From assembly GCF_036227405.1 (NCBI RefSeq), contig NZ_CP109473.1, positions 744,001 to 808,000 of the forward strand: a stretch of DNA of 64,000 nt, written 5' to 3'. Below the pieces are notes generated by a model. It worked only from the letters and a program-made list of their open reading frames with translations, was not told the DNA's origin and made no database searches. Within the stretch, counting starts at the first letter, position 1; each line of letters opens with the position of its first letter. The DNA is from Streptomyces sp. NBC_01460. GTDB taxonomy: Bacteria; Actinomycetota; Actinomycetes; Streptomycetales; Streptomycetaceae. The translations under genes were made by a program, and so were the position numbers. This document shows, in pieces, positions 56,257 to 64,000 of this stretch.

Positions 56257-57219
56257 TCAGCCCTTGCGGGTCTTGACCTCGTCGGTGAGCTGGGGGACGA
56301 CGTCGAAGAGGTCGCCGACGACGCCGTAGTCGACGAGGTCGAAGATCGGGGCCTCGGCGTCCTTGTTGACCGCGACGATGGTCTTCGAGGTCTGCATGCC
56401 GGCCCGGTGCTGGATCGCGCCGGAGATGCCGGAGGCGATGTACAGCTGCGGGGAGACCGACTTGCCGGTCTGGCCGACCTGGTTGGTGTGCGGGTACCAG
56501 CCGGCGTCCACCGCGGCACGCGAGGCACCGACAGCGGCACCGAGGGAGTCCGCGAGCGCCTCGATGATCCCGAAGTTCTCGGCGCCGTTGACGCCACGGC
56601 CACCGGAGACGACGATCGCGGCCTCGGTCAGCTCCGGGCGCCCGGTCGACTCGCGCGGGGTGCGGGAGAGGACCTTGGTGCCGGTGGCCGTCGCGGAGAA
56701 GGAGACCGTGAGGGCCTCGACGGCACCCGCGGCCGGGGCGGCCTCGACGGCGACCGAGTTCGGCTTGACCGTGATGACCGGAGTGCCCTTGGAGACACGG
56801 GATTTGGTGGTGTACGAGGCGGCGAACGCCGACTGCGTCGCGACCGGGCCCGAGTCACCGGCCTCCAGGTCGACGGCGTCGGTGATGATGCCGGAACCGA
56901 TGCGCAGCGCGAGGCGGGCCGCGATCTCCTTGGCCTCGGCCGAGGAGGGCAGCAGCACCGCGGCCGGGGACACCGCGTCGTAGGCGGCCTGCAGGGCGTC
57001 GACCTTGGGGACGACGAGGTAGTCGGCGAACTCCGGCGCGTCGGCGGTCAGGACCTTGACCGCGCCGTGCTCGGCGAGCGCGGCGGCGGTGTCGGCGGCA
57101 CCGTTGCCCAGGGCGAGCGCGACGGGCTCGCCGATGCGGCGGGCGAGCGTCAGCAGCTCCAGGGTGGGCTTGCGGACGGCACCGTCCACGTGGTCGACAT
57201 AGACGAGAACTTCAGCCAT
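56257..57219 (-). CDS. etfA: Electron transfer flavoprotein, alpha subunit
   Basis: The 320-residue subunit has an N-terminal ETF domain ([40 protein letters not shown]) and the C-terminal FAD-binding domain ([51 protein letters not shown]). EtfAB passes electrons from acyl-CoA dehydrogenases to ETF-quinone oxidoreductase. It starts 60 nt after etfB on the same strand, the normal order, and is followed by a strong terminator. Confidence 0.97.
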   Translation of the reverse strand: MAEVLVYVDHVDGAVRKPTLELLTLARRIGEPVALALGNGAADTAAALAEHGAVKVLTADAPEFADYLVVPKVDALQAAYDAVSPAAVLLPSSAEAKEIAARLALRIGSGIITDAVDLEAGDSGPVATQSAFAASYTTKSRVSKGTPVITVKPNSVAVEAAPAAGAVEALTVSFSATATGTKVLSRTPRESTGRPELTEAAIVVSGGRGVNGAENFGIIEALADSLGAAVGASRAAVDAGWYPHTNQVGQTGKSVSPQLYIASGISGAIQHRAGMQTSKTIVAVNKDAEAPIFDLVDYGVVGDLFDVVPQLTDEVKTRKG

Positions 57220-57279
57220 GGGACTTCAATCTCCTGCGTGCGAAAGAGGCGGGGCGGCGATGGAGGGAACGACCGGGGC

Positions 57280-58065
57280 TCAGATGAACTTCTGGCCCGC
57301 GAGGAACTCGGCCAGCTGCTTGCCGCCCTCGCCCTCGTCCTTGACGATCGTGCCCGCCGTGCGGGCGGGACGCTCGGCCGCGGAGTCCACCGCGGTCCAG
57401 GAGCCGCCCAGGCCGACCTCGTCCGCCTCGATCTCCAGGTCCTCCAGGTCCAGGGACTCCACCGGCTTCTTCTTCGCCGCCATGATGCCCTTGAACGACG
57501 GGTAGCGGGCCTCGCCCGACTGGTCGGTCACCGAGACCACGGCCGGCAGCGACGCCTCCAGCTGCTCGGACGCGGAGTCGCCGTCACGGCGGCCCTTGAC
57601 CGTGCCGCCGTCGACCGACACCTCGGAGAGCAGCGTGACCTGCGGGACGCCGAGACGCTCCGCGAGCAGCGCCGGGAGCACACCCATCGTGCCGTCGGTG
57701 GACGCCATGCCGGCGATGACCAGGTCGTAACCGGTCTTCTCGATCGCCTTGGCCAGGACCAGGGACGTACCGATGACGTCGGTGCCGTGCAGGTCGTCGT
57801 CCTCGACGTGGACGGCCTTGTCGGCGCCCATCGACAGCGCCTTGCGCAGCGCGTCCTTGGCGTCCTCGGGACCCACCGTGAGCACGGTGATCTCCGCGTC
57901 GTCCGCCTCGCCGGCGATCTGCAGCGCCTGCTCGACCGCGTACTCGTCGAGCTCCGACAGCAGACCGTCGACGTCGTCACGGTCCAGGGTCAGGTCATCG
58001 GCGAAGTGCCGGTCGCCGGTGGCGTCGGGCACGTACTTCACACAGACAACGATCCTCAAGCTCAC
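57280..58065 (-). CDS. etfB: Electron transfer flavoprotein, beta subunit
   Basis: This 261-residue subunit begins VSLRIVVCVKYVPDATGDR and contains LSELDEYAVEQALQI, the AMP-binding region LVIAGMASTDGTMG, VTDQSGEARYPSFKGIMAAK and the recognition loop following it, all standard for EtfB. GTG 58065 has GGAGAG upstream. The promoter region contains two palindromes (58174-58185 and 58208-58217). A -10-like TATGCT occurs on the minus strand at 58114-58119 without a clear -35. Confidence 0.97.
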   Translation of the reverse strand: MSLRIVVCVKYVPDATGDRHFADDLTLDRDDVDGLLSELDEYAVEQALQIAGEADDAEITVLTVGPEDAKDALRKALSMGADKAVHVEDDDLHGTDVIGTSLVLAKAIEKTGYDLVIAGMASTDGTMGVLPALLAERLGVPQVTLLSEVSVDGGTVKGRRDGDSASEQLEASLPAVVSVTDQSGEARYPSFKGIMAAKKKPVESLDLEDLEIEADEVGLGGSWTAVDSAAERPARTAGTIVKDEGEGGKQLAEFLAGQKFI

Positions 58066-58173
58066 GCCGGCTCTCCTACTGCATCGTCATTTCTGGGCTG
58101 CCTTGTTGCACGCAGCATAGGCGCCTTATCGGGCGGTTTCCGGTCGGGGCGACCGTGCCCCCGGCTGAAATAT

Positions 58174-58185
58174 TACTCGCCAGTA
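58174..58185. promoter_or_regulatory. TACT-CGCC-AGTA palindrome upstream of etfB
   Basis: The perfect 4-bp arms, 109 nt before the etfB start, resemble short TetR-type fatty-acid regulator sites. A second AGTACG follows 10 bases on. Confidence 0.4.
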
Positions 58186-58207
58186 CACCCAGTACGTTAC
58201 CCATAAG

Positions 58208-58217
58208 CAAGCGCTTG
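58208..58217. promoter_or_regulatory. CAAGCGCTTG palindrome upstream of etfB
   Basis: A perfect 10-bp palindrome 143 nt before etfB and 50 nt past the stop of the flavin reductase gene. Possible operator. Confidence 0.4.
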
Positions 58218-58266
58218 GAACTGTGACGTAGCCAACGGCCTGGCCCCGGTGCCGCCTTGCCCGCCC

Positions 58267-58773
58267 TCAGTCTCGCAGAGCGGTGAACCGGCCTTGGTGG
58301 TAGACCAGCGGCCGGCCCCCTCCGGAGGAGTCCCCGGCCTCCACCCGGGCGATCACGATGCGGTGGTCACCTGCCGGGATCCGGGCCACCACCCGGCAGA
58401 CCAGCCAGGCCACCACTCCCCCGAGGAGCGGCACCCCCTCCGGGCCGGTGCGCCAGTCGGTGGACGGGCCGAACCGGTCGGCCCCGCTGCGCGCGAACGT
58501 CGCGGCCAGCTCCGGCTGTTCCTCGCCGAGTATGTGCACGCCGATGTGCTCCGCCTCCGCGACCACGGGCCAGCTGGAGGACGAGGTGCCCACGCCGAAG
58601 GAGACGAGCGGGGGCTCGGCGGCGACGGAGTTGAGCGAGGTCGCGGTGAACCCGACCGGGCCGGCGCCCGCCGCGGTGATCACGGCGACCCCGGCGGCGT
58701 GCTGCCGGAAGACGGAGCGGAGGAGTTCGGGGGCAGCTGTCCGGGAGGTGCCGAGATCGGGGGAGGCCGTCAT
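58267..58773 (-). CDS. Flavin reductase domain protein
   Basis: This 168-residue FMN-binding split barrel has FRQHAAGVAVITAAGAGPVG, FTATSLNSVAAEPPLVSFGV and DHRIVIARVEAG, the motifs of HpaC-like flavin reductases that supply FMNH2 to two-component monooxygenases. ATG 58773 has AAGGA upstream; a longer frame to 58824 lacks a site. No monooxygenase is adjacent. Confidence 0.9.
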   Translation of the reverse strand: MTASPDLGTSRTAAPELLRSVFRQHAAGVAVITAAGAGPVGFTATSLNSVAAEPPLVSFGVGTSSSSWPVVAEAEHIGVHILGEEQPELAATFARSGADRFGPSTDWRTGPEGVPLLGGVVAWLVCRVVARIPAGDHRIVIARVEAGDSSGGGRPLVYHQGRFTALRD

Positions 58774-58969
58774 GGAGAGATCCTTCTGCGAGGAGGCGTA
58801 CGGGGCCGTGGGGTCTTCAGGCACCCGGACAGCGCGCGCTCGCGTGGCGCACCAGGTCGACGTGGACCCGGCCGAAGAGAAGGAGTTCTGGCGGCATAGC
58901 GTCAGAGTGACGATGCGTGGTGTGCACAGTCAAGTGTGTCCCGCCATGTGGGAGATGCGTCACGGTCCG

Positions 58970-59296
58970 TCACATCGCCTGTCCCAGAGCGGCGACGACA
59001 TCCGCCGTGCGGGGCTGCCCCACCGCCCGGCGCACCACCCTGCCCGCCGCGTCGAGCACCAGGACCGTGGGGGTCCGGGTGATGCCGAGAGCGCGTACGA
59101 GCGTGAGATGCGCCTCGGCGTCGATCTCGACGTGGGCGACGCCCTCGACCATGCCCGACACCTCCGCGAGCGTGCGCCGGGTGGCGCGGCACGGCTGGCA
59201 GAACGCGGTCGAGAACTGCACCAGAGTGGCCCGAGCCCCCAGTTCCGTGCCGAGTTGAGCCGCGTCCAGCGTGTCGACAGCCGCCTGCCCGTCCAT
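58970..59296 (-). CDS. Thioredoxin-like protein with CQPC motif
   Basis: The 108-residue thioredoxin fold carries the redox motif FCQPCRATRRTL in place of WCGPC, and the cis-Pro in ITRTPTVLVLD. It lacks the usual N-terminal beta-alpha extension. ATG 59296 has GGAGG upstream. It is a probable redox partner of unknown clients. Confidence 0.9.
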   Translation of the reverse strand: MDGQAAVDTLDAAQLGTELGARATLVQFSTAFCQPCRATRRTLAEVSGMVEGVAHVEIDAEAHLTLVRALGITRTPTVLVLDAAGRVVRRAVGQPRTADVVAALGQAM

Positions 59297-59452
59297 CCCT
59301 GCCTCCCTCTCGGATCTCTGCGCAGAGCGTCAGCACCGTGCGACCGCATTACATTCCCGGAGGATTCACGTGACGAGAATCTCTCGCCCCGGGGCCTTTG
59401 GGGCTGGCCACGGCGTCGGACATGGGGCACGATCGCCACAATGCCGAAAACC

Positions 59453-59464
59453 TACGGCTGCGTA
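59453..59464. promoter_or_regulatory. TACG-GCTG-CGTA element upstream of plsC-like gene
   Basis: Short perfect palindrome 52 nt before the start. It overlaps a TAACTT that could be a -10. Possible lipid-gene operator. Confidence 0.35.
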
Positions 59465-59515
59465 ACTTCCGCCGGGAGAACCCTCCCCAGGCATTGAAGA
59501 AGGGTCTTCATCCAG

Positions 59516-60238
59516 ATGGCAGAACTCGTCTATCGGCCGGTCATCGGCGCCGCTCGCACCCTGTTCAAGGCGCTCGACCTGAAGATCGACACCCAGGGTT
59601 CGGAGCACATCCCGAAGACCGGTGGCGCGGTTCTGGTCAGCAACCACATCAGCTATCTCGACTTCATCTTCACCGGCCTCGGCGCCCTGCCCCAGAAGCG
59701 GCTCGTCCGCTTCATGGCGAAGGAGTCGGTGTTCCGGCACAAGGTGTCCGGTCCCCTGATGCGCGGCATGAAGCACATCCCCGTCGACCGCAACCAGGGC
59801 GAGGACGCCTACGCGCACGCGCTCGCGTCCCTGCGCTCGGGCGAGATCGTCGGCGTCTTCCCCGAGGCGACCATCTCGCAGTCCTTCACCTTGAAGAGCT
59901 TCAAGTCGGGCGCCGCACGGCTGGCCCAGGAAGCCGGCGTCCCGCTGATCCCGATGGCGCTGTGGGGCACCCAGCGGCTGTGGACCAAGGGGCGCCCGCG
60001 CAACTTCCGGCGCAGCCACACCCCGATCACGATCCGCGTGGGCGAGCCCCTGGAGGCACCCACCGACCAGTACGCCGGGGCGATCACCCGTCGGCTGCGC
60101 GAACGCGTCCAGGAGCTGCTCGAAGCGGCGCAGCGGGCCTATCCGGTGCGGCCCAAGGACGCGGCCGACACCTGGTGGGTCCCGGCGCACCTCGGCGGTA
60201 CGGCTCCGACGCCCGCAGAGGTGCGCGAGCACGGCTGA
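59516..60238 (+). CDS. plsC: PlsC-type 1-acylglycerol-3-phosphate acyltransferase
   Basis: The 240-residue enzyme has the HX4D motif in SNHISYLDF, block II GMKHIPVDRNQGED, block III GVFPEATIS and block IV VPLIPMALWGTQ. It acylates lysophosphatidic acid to phosphatidic acid at the membrane. Streptomycetes have several PlsC paralogues. ATG 59516 has AAGAAGGG upstream. Confidence 0.9.
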   Translation: MAELVYRPVIGAARTLFKALDLKIDTQGSEHIPKTGGAVLVSNHISYLDFIFTGLGALPQKRLVRFMAKESVFRHKVSGPLMRGMKHIPVDRNQGEDAYAHALASLRSGEIVGVFPEATISQSFTLKSFKSGAARLAQEAGVPLIPMALWGTQRLWTKGRPRNFRRSHTPITIRVGEPLEAPTDQYAGAITRRLRERVQELLEAAQRAYPVRPKDAADTWWVPAHLGGTAPTPAEVREHG

Positions 60239-60273
60239 CCGGCCGCCCGGCGGAGGAAACGTCACGCCGGGCC

Positions 60274-60329
60274 GCGGAACGCGTGGAGGGCCGGTCAGGA
60301 GCTCCTGACCGGCCCTCCACGCGTTCCGC
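60274..60329. terminator. 56-bp perfect palindrome, bidirectional terminator
   Basis: Two 28-nt arms meet at GAGCTC with no spacer (60274-60301 and 60302-60329). It fills the space between the stop of plsC (60238) and the last base of the minus-strand aldolase gene. Confidence 0.85.
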
Positions 60330-61411
60330 TACTGCCGTGCCATCTCTTCCTTGAGCGCCAGCAGGAAGGCGTCGACATCGTCCTCGCGGGTGTCGAAGGC
60401 GCACATCCAGCGGACGTCGCCCGCCTTCTCGTCCCAGAAGTAGAACCGGAACCGCTTCTGCAGCCGTTCGGTCACCGCGTGCGGCAGCCGCGCGAAGACG
60501 GCGTTGGCCTGGACCGGGTGGAGGATCTCCACGCCGTCGACCGCCCGGACCCCCTCGGCGAGCCGCTGGGCCATGGCGTTGGCGTGGCGCGCGTTGCGCA
60601 GCCAGAGGTCCTTCGCGAGGAGCGCCTCGAGCTGCACCGAGACGAAACGCATCTTGGAGGCGAGCTGCATCGACAGCTTGCGCAGGTGCTTCATGGCCCG
60701 GACGGAGTCCGGGTCCAGCACGACGACGGCCTCCCCGAAGAGCGCGCCGTTCTTGGTGCCGCCGAACGAGAGGACGTCGACACCCACCGTGTTGGTGAAC
60801 GTACGCATCGGCACGTCCAGCGACGCGGCGGCGTTGGCTATGCGGGCGCCGTCGAGGTGCACCTTCATGCCCCGCTCGTGGGCGTGGTCGCAGACGGCGC
60901 GGATCTCGTCGGGCGTGTAGACGGTGCCGAGCTCGGTGTTCTGGGTGATCGAGACGACCTGTGGCATGGCCCGGTGCTCGTCGTCCCAGCCGTACGCCTG
61001 CTGGTCGATGAGCTCCGGTGTCAGCTTGCCGTCCGGCGTCGGCACAGTGAGCAGCTTCAGTCCGCCCATCCGCTCCGGCGCCCCGCCCTCGTCGACGTTG
61101 ATGTGGGCCGACTCGGCGCAGATCACCGCGCCCCAGCGGTCGGTCAGCGCCTGGAGGGCGAGGACGTTGGCCCCGGTGCCGTTGAAGACCGGGAAGGCCT
61201 CGGCGGTGGGGCCGAAGTGGCTGTGCATGACGCGCTGGAGGTGCTCGGTGTAGTCGTCCTCGCCGTAGGCGACCTGATGGCCTCCGTTGGCGAGGGCGAG
61301 GGCGGCGAGGACCTCCGGGTGCGCTCCGGCGTAGTTGTCACTGGCGAAACCGCGCACCTGCGGGTCGTGATGACGTCGCGCGTCGGTCCTTACGGTTGCG
61401 GGGTCAGCCAC
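60329..61411 (-). CDS. Low-specificity L-threonine aldolase / beta-eliminating lyase family PLP enzyme
   Basis: This 360-residue fold-type I PLP enzyme has FASDNYAGAHPEVLAALALA, VFNGTGANVLALQ (cofactor ring), HLDGARIANAAASL (Asp for PLP) and the Schiff-base Lys in LSFGGTKNGALFGEAVVV. L-threonine aldolases make glycine and acetaldehyde. GTG 61411 lies 22 nt inside the SDR gene end, so translation is coupled. The upstream part of the longer frame is a shadow. Confidence 0.9.
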   Translation of the reverse strand: MADPATVRTDARRHHDPQVRGFASDNYAGAHPEVLAALALANGGHQVAYGEDDYTEHLQRVMHSHFGPTAEAFPVFNGTGANVLALQALTDRWGAVICAESAHINVDEGGAPERMGGLKLLTVPTPDGKLTPELIDQQAYGWDDEHRAMPQVVSITQNTELGTVYTPDEIRAVCDHAHERGMKVHLDGARIANAAASLDVPMRTFTNTVGVDVLSFGGTKNGALFGEAVVVLDPDSVRAMKHLRKLSMQLASKMRFVSVQLEALLAKDLWLRNARHANAMAQRLAEGVRAVDGVEILHPVQANAVFARLPHAVTERLQKRFRFYFWDEKAGDVRWMCAFDTREDDVDAFLLALKEEMARQ

Positions 61412-62154
61412 AGACGCTTTCCGTTCACTTCTCCGGCGGGCACGTCCCAGACACCGGCGATGGCCTCGGCCAGCTCCGTGACGTCCGTGAAGCCCGCGAA
61501 CTTCGCATTCGGGCGCTCGGCGCGCATCGCGTCGTGCACCAGTGCCTTGACCACCAGGATCGCAGCCGCCGATGTGGGGCCCGCGTCGCCCCCCGCCTTG
61601 CGGAAGGCGTCGGCGAGGGCGAGCGTCCAGGCCTCGGCCGCCGCCTTGGACGCGGAGTAGGCCGCGTTGCCGGCGGTGGGGCTGCTCGCTCCGGCCGCGC
61701 TGATCAGCACGTACCGGCCACGGTCGCTCCGCTGGAGGACCTCCTGGAAGGCCAGCGAGGTGGACTGGACGGTACGGATCAGCAGTTTCTCGAGGAAATC
61801 CCAGTCGGCGAGACTGGTGTCCGTGAGGCCCGAGCCGCCGCGCCAGCCGCCGACGAGGTGGACCAGGCCGTCGACGCGCCCGAATTCCTTCTCCGTCTTG
61901 AGGGCCCACTCCCGCGCCGCCGCAGGGTCGAGAAGATCGACCGTGTCGCCGGTGACGGTCGCCCCGCCGTGGGCGTAGCGCGCGGCGTCGACCGCCTCCA
62001 CGAGCCGTTCGGGATTCGCGTCGGAGGCGACCACGGTCGCTCCCGCCTCGGCGAGCCTGAGCAGCGTCGCCCGGCCCGCCGGACCCGCCGCCCCGGCCAC
62101 CGCGATCACCGCGCCCTCGAGCACACCGCTGTCGGCCCCGACTGTTCCGTTCAT
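61390..62154 (-). CDS. Short-chain dehydrogenase/reductase
   Basis: The 254-residue SDR has the cofactor motif VIAVAGAAGPAGRATLLRLA (GxxGxxGR-type), VDLLDPAAAREW, and the catalytic VLISAAGASSPTAGNAAYSA followed by SKAAAEAW (Ser, Tyr, Lys). ATG 62154 is chosen for its GAGGAGGCGG site; GTG 62184 would instead give a GTGA overlap with the DUF6421 gene and is equally possible. It is the middle gene of three. Confidence 0.9.
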   Translation of the reverse strand: MNGTVGADSGVLEGAVIAVAGAAGPAGRATLLRLAEAGATVVASDANPERLVEAVDAARYAHGGATVTGDTVDLLDPAAAREWALKTEKEFGRVDGLVHLVGGWRGGSGLTDTSLADWDFLEKLLIRTVQSTSLAFQEVLQRSDRGRYVLISAAGASSPTAGNAAYSASKAAAEAWTLALADAFRKAGGDAGPTSAAAILVVKALVHDAMRAERPNAKFAGFTDVTELAEAIAGVWDVPAGEVNGKRLWLTPQP

Positions 62155-62180
62155 GGCCACCGCCTCCTCAGAACCCGCGC

Positions 62181-63578
62181 TCACGCAGCTGCCCGCCCGG
62201 CGTCCGCCGCAGTGATCCCCTTGGTCGAGGCGATCACGTGCTTCAGCTTCTTGGAGAGCGCCTCATAGAACATGCTCAGGGGAAACTCGTCAGGAAGCAC
62301 GTCGTCGACGAGCTTCCGAGGAGGCTGATCGAGGTCCAGGGCGTCCGGTCCCTTGGCCCAGCGGGATCCCGGATGCGGTGCGAGATAGGCCGAGACCAGG
62401 TCGTAGGCCGCGAACCAGTGCACCAGCTTCGGGCGGTCGATGCCGTCGCGGTAGAGCTGCTCGATCTCGCCGCAGAGCTGGTTGGTGACCTGCGGGGCGC
62501 GCGCCCAGTCGATCTTGAGGGTGTTGTCGGTCCAGCGGACGACGTCGTGCTTGTGGAGGTAGGCGAAGAGGAGCTGACCGCCGAGACCGTCGTAGTTGCG
62601 CACGCGCTCACCGGTGACGGGGAAGCGGAACATCCGGTCGAAGAGCACGGCGAACTGCACGTCACGCCCCTGCCCGAAGCCGTCGGCCTCCAGCTTCACG
62701 GCCTCCCGGAAGGCGGTGAGGTCGCAGCGCAGCTCCTCCAGGCCGTACATCCAGAACGGCTGGCGCTGCTTGATCATGAAGGGGTCGAACGGAAGGTCGC
62801 CGTGGCTGTGCGTACGGTCGTGGACCATGTCCCAGAGCACGAAGGCCTGCTCGCAGCGCTTCTGGTCGCCGAGCATCTCGCGGATGTCGTCGGGCAGCTC
62901 CAGGCCCAGCAGGCCGACCGACGCCTCGGTCACGCGGCGGAAGCGCGCGGCCTCGCGGTCGCAGAAGATGCCGCCCCAGCTGAAGCGCTCCGGCGCCTCG
63001 CGCACGGCGATGGTCTCGGGGAAGAGCACGGCCGAGTTGGTGTCGTAGCCCGAGGTGAAGTCCTCGAAGGTGATGCCGCAGAACAGCGGGTTGTCGTAGC
63101 GCGTGGCCTCGAGGTCGGCGAGCCACTCGGGCCACACCATCCGCAGCACGACGGCTTCGAGATTGCGGTCCGGGTTGCCGTTCTGCGTGTACATCGCGAA
63201 CACGACCAGGTGCTGGAGGCCGTCGGCGCGGTCCCTGGCGGGCTGGAAGGCCAGCAGCGAGTCGAGGAAGTCCGGGACGTCGAAGCCACCCGCGGCCCAC
63301 CGGCGGAGGTCGGTGACCAGTGCGCGGTGGTAGGCGTCGTCGTGCGGGAGCAGCGGGGAGAGCCGCTCGACCGCGGCGACCACGCGCTCGACGACGGCCC
63401 CGGCCGCCTCGGGGGACGGAGCGCCGTCCGCCGCGAAGTCGATGGAACCGTCCTTGGCCTGCCAGGGGCGGAGCTCCTCCACGGCACTCTTGAGCGCGGG
63501 CCAGGCCGGGTGCTCCACGACCCGCTGGGCGGCAGCTGTCCCGTCTATGGCGGGGGCTTGCTCAAGAATTTCCGTCAT
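62181..63578 (-). CDS. DUF6421 family protein
   Basis: This 465-residue soluble protein has no membrane segment. The conserved central part has TRYDNPLFCGITFEDFTSGY, FSWGGIFCDREAARFRRVTE, LWDMVHDRTHSHGDLPFDPF and MIKQRQPFWMYGLEELRCDL. The HDRTHSHGD run has several His and Asp residues that could bind a metal. I recall this family as DUF6421, with unknown function. ATG 63578 has GAAGGAAG upstream. The 247-nt leader before it is fairly A/T-rich and holds a CACACC-TC-GGTGTG palindrome. It leads the operon with SDR and threonine aldolase. Confidence 0.88.
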   Translation of the reverse strand: MTEILEQAPAIDGTAAAQRVVEHPAWPALKSAVEELRPWQAKDGSIDFAADGAPSPEAAGAVVERVVAAVERLSPLLPHDDAYHRALVTDLRRWAAGGFDVPDFLDSLLAFQPARDRADGLQHLVVFAMYTQNGNPDRNLEAVVLRMVWPEWLADLEATRYDNPLFCGITFEDFTSGYDTNSAVLFPETIAVREAPERFSWGGIFCDREAARFRRVTEASVGLLGLELPDDIREMLGDQKRCEQAFVLWDMVHDRTHSHGDLPFDPFMIKQRQPFWMYGLEELRCDLTAFREAVKLEADGFGQGRDVQFAVLFDRMFRFPVTGERVRNYDGLGGQLLFAYLHKHDVVRWTDNTLKIDWARAPQVTNQLCGEIEQLYRDGIDRPKLVHWFAAYDLVSAYLAPHPGSRWAKGPDALDLDQPPRKLVDDVLPDEFPLSMFYEALSKKLKHVIASTKGITAADAGRAAA

Positions 63579-63698
63579 GACACTTCCTTCACGGGAGAAC
63601 CTCGCGTCAAGCAACCGTATCCATGTTCGGTTCCTTCGGACAAGTGGAGGGCAGAAGATTATCCTGCCGACCCCCATCATCACCGTTATTTTTCCTGC

Positions 63699-63712
63699 CA
63701 CACCTCGGTGTG
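63699..63712. promoter_or_regulatory. CACACC-TC-GGTGTG palindrome upstream of the DUF6421 operon
   Basis: The perfect 6-bp arms lie 121 nt before ATG 63578, next to A/T-rich sequence. Candidate operator for the three-gene operon. Confidence 0.45.
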
Positions 63713-63824
63713 ACAACTTCTTCCGCCCGACCGACCGGGCAGAGGCCGTCCGCACGCGAGAACTGGTCCCCTGCGGGGTAGGAGCCGCACGCGGGGCGAA
63801 CACACGGACGGAAGCGGGAGTGCC

Positions 63825-64000
63825 TTGACTTTTCTCACCATCGGTCATCGCGGGGTCATGGGCGTCGAACCGGAGAACACACTCCGGTCGTTCGCGCACG
63901 CGGAGCAGGCGGGCATGGACGCCGTCGAGCTGGATCTCCATCTCAGCAAGGACGGCGCGCTCGCCGTGATGCACGACGCCGCCGTGGACCGCACGACGGA
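63825..64000 (+). CDS. Glycerophosphodiester phosphodiesterase, N-terminal part (runs off the window)
   Basis: TTG 63825 follows GGGAG and opens a frame reading LTFLTIGHRGVMGVEPENT, with ELDLHLSKDGALAVMHDA next. HRG, PENT, E-x-D and MHD are the catalytic GDPD motifs that bind the metal and split glycerophosphodiesters into glycerol-3-phosphate and an alcohol. Only the first 58 residues are in the window. No signal peptide is seen, so it would be cytosolic. Confidence 0.88.
   Translation, partial: MTFLTIGHRGVMGVEPENTLRSFAHAEQAGMDAVELDLHLSKDGALAVMHDAAVDRTT

Noticed and set aside
58893..58934. TTGACT...TATGCC as a promoter for the flavin reductase gene
   Set aside because: Spacing between the two elements is about 30 nt, far from the 16-19 needed.
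1..64000. tRNA, rRNA, CRISPR, insertion sequences, prophage genes, rare TTA codons
   Set aside because: No candidate was noticed on reading. TTA codons were looked for only by eye, so their absence is not proven.

Overview
The window is high-GC actinobacterial DNA that reads as a Streptomyces chromosome segment. The evidence is strong third-position GC, many GTG and a few TTG starts, GTGA/ATGA stop-start overlaps, LL-DAP-type cell-wall genes (FemAB-like ligase, MurJ), ECF41 and SpoIIE-type regulators, and many families best known from streptomycetes (DUF6292, DUF6332, DUF6421, DUF6643, DUF4865, TerD). No rRNA, tRNA, CRISPR array, insertion sequence or phage gene was seen. About 60 protein genes are called, including two cut by the window edges, plus a few very small ORFs offered as candidates.

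Layout. 1-5.5 kb: end of a FemAB-like gene overlapping murJ, then an OmpR-type response regulator, a sensor kinase and a lipoprotein that overlap one another. 5.8-7.2 kb: an MHS-type transporter. 7.3-14.1 kb (minus): seven overlapping genes forming a stressosome and partner-switching operon, in transcription order RsbR, RsbS, RsbT, an ATPase/phosphatase (RsbX-like), a hybrid histidine kinase, a receiver-PP2C phosphatase and a STAS protein. No sigma factor or RsbW-type gene sits beside it. 14.3-24.8 kb: Nudix, Lnt, a PH-like membrane protein, a glutamate-racemase-like enzyme, an HpnB-like glycosyltransferase, a double TerD protein, a lipoprotein, a GNAT enzyme, a DUF6292-like protein and an ECF41 sigma factor. 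25-32.3 kb: a Q/P-rich protein, a MOSC protein, a membrane protein, a large beta-helix/AAA+ fusion, and a multi-pass membrane protein with a split hydrolase domain. 32.4-44.5 kb: DeoR regulator, PP2C phosphatase, Cds1-like PLP enzyme, an anti-sigma-type ATPase, a TetR-DUF4865-phosphotriesterase operon, a divergent ROK repressor/MFS pair, and small membrane proteins. 44.5-52.5 kb: NarL-type two-component system, a TetR/F420-type nitroreductase pair with two clear operators, a geranylgeranyl-reductase-like enzyme, an M20 peptidase, and a kinase-Nudix fusion. 52.5-64 kb: ROK kinase with divergent LacI regulator, a citrate-lyase-like aldolase, etfBA, flavin reductase, thioredoxin, PlsC-like acyltransferase, a DUF6421-SDR-threonine aldolase operon, and the start of a GDPD gene.

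Two themes dominate. The first is partner-switching signalling: the 7-gene stressosome operon, a second membrane PP2C phosphatase at 33.9 kb and an orphan HATPase at 37 kb could all feed sigma factors encoded elsewhere. The second is compact local regulation, with several palindromes lying where a regulator meets its likely target (TetR at 38.1 kb and 47.3 kb, ROK at 41.6 kb, LacI at 53.6 kb). Convergent gene ends are often marked by very strong or unusual repeats: a 24-bp palindrome ending in both stop codons, a 56-bp perfect palindrome, and two unrelated arrays with the same 28-bp period. Domain names rest on motif reading and memory of families; no database search was run.
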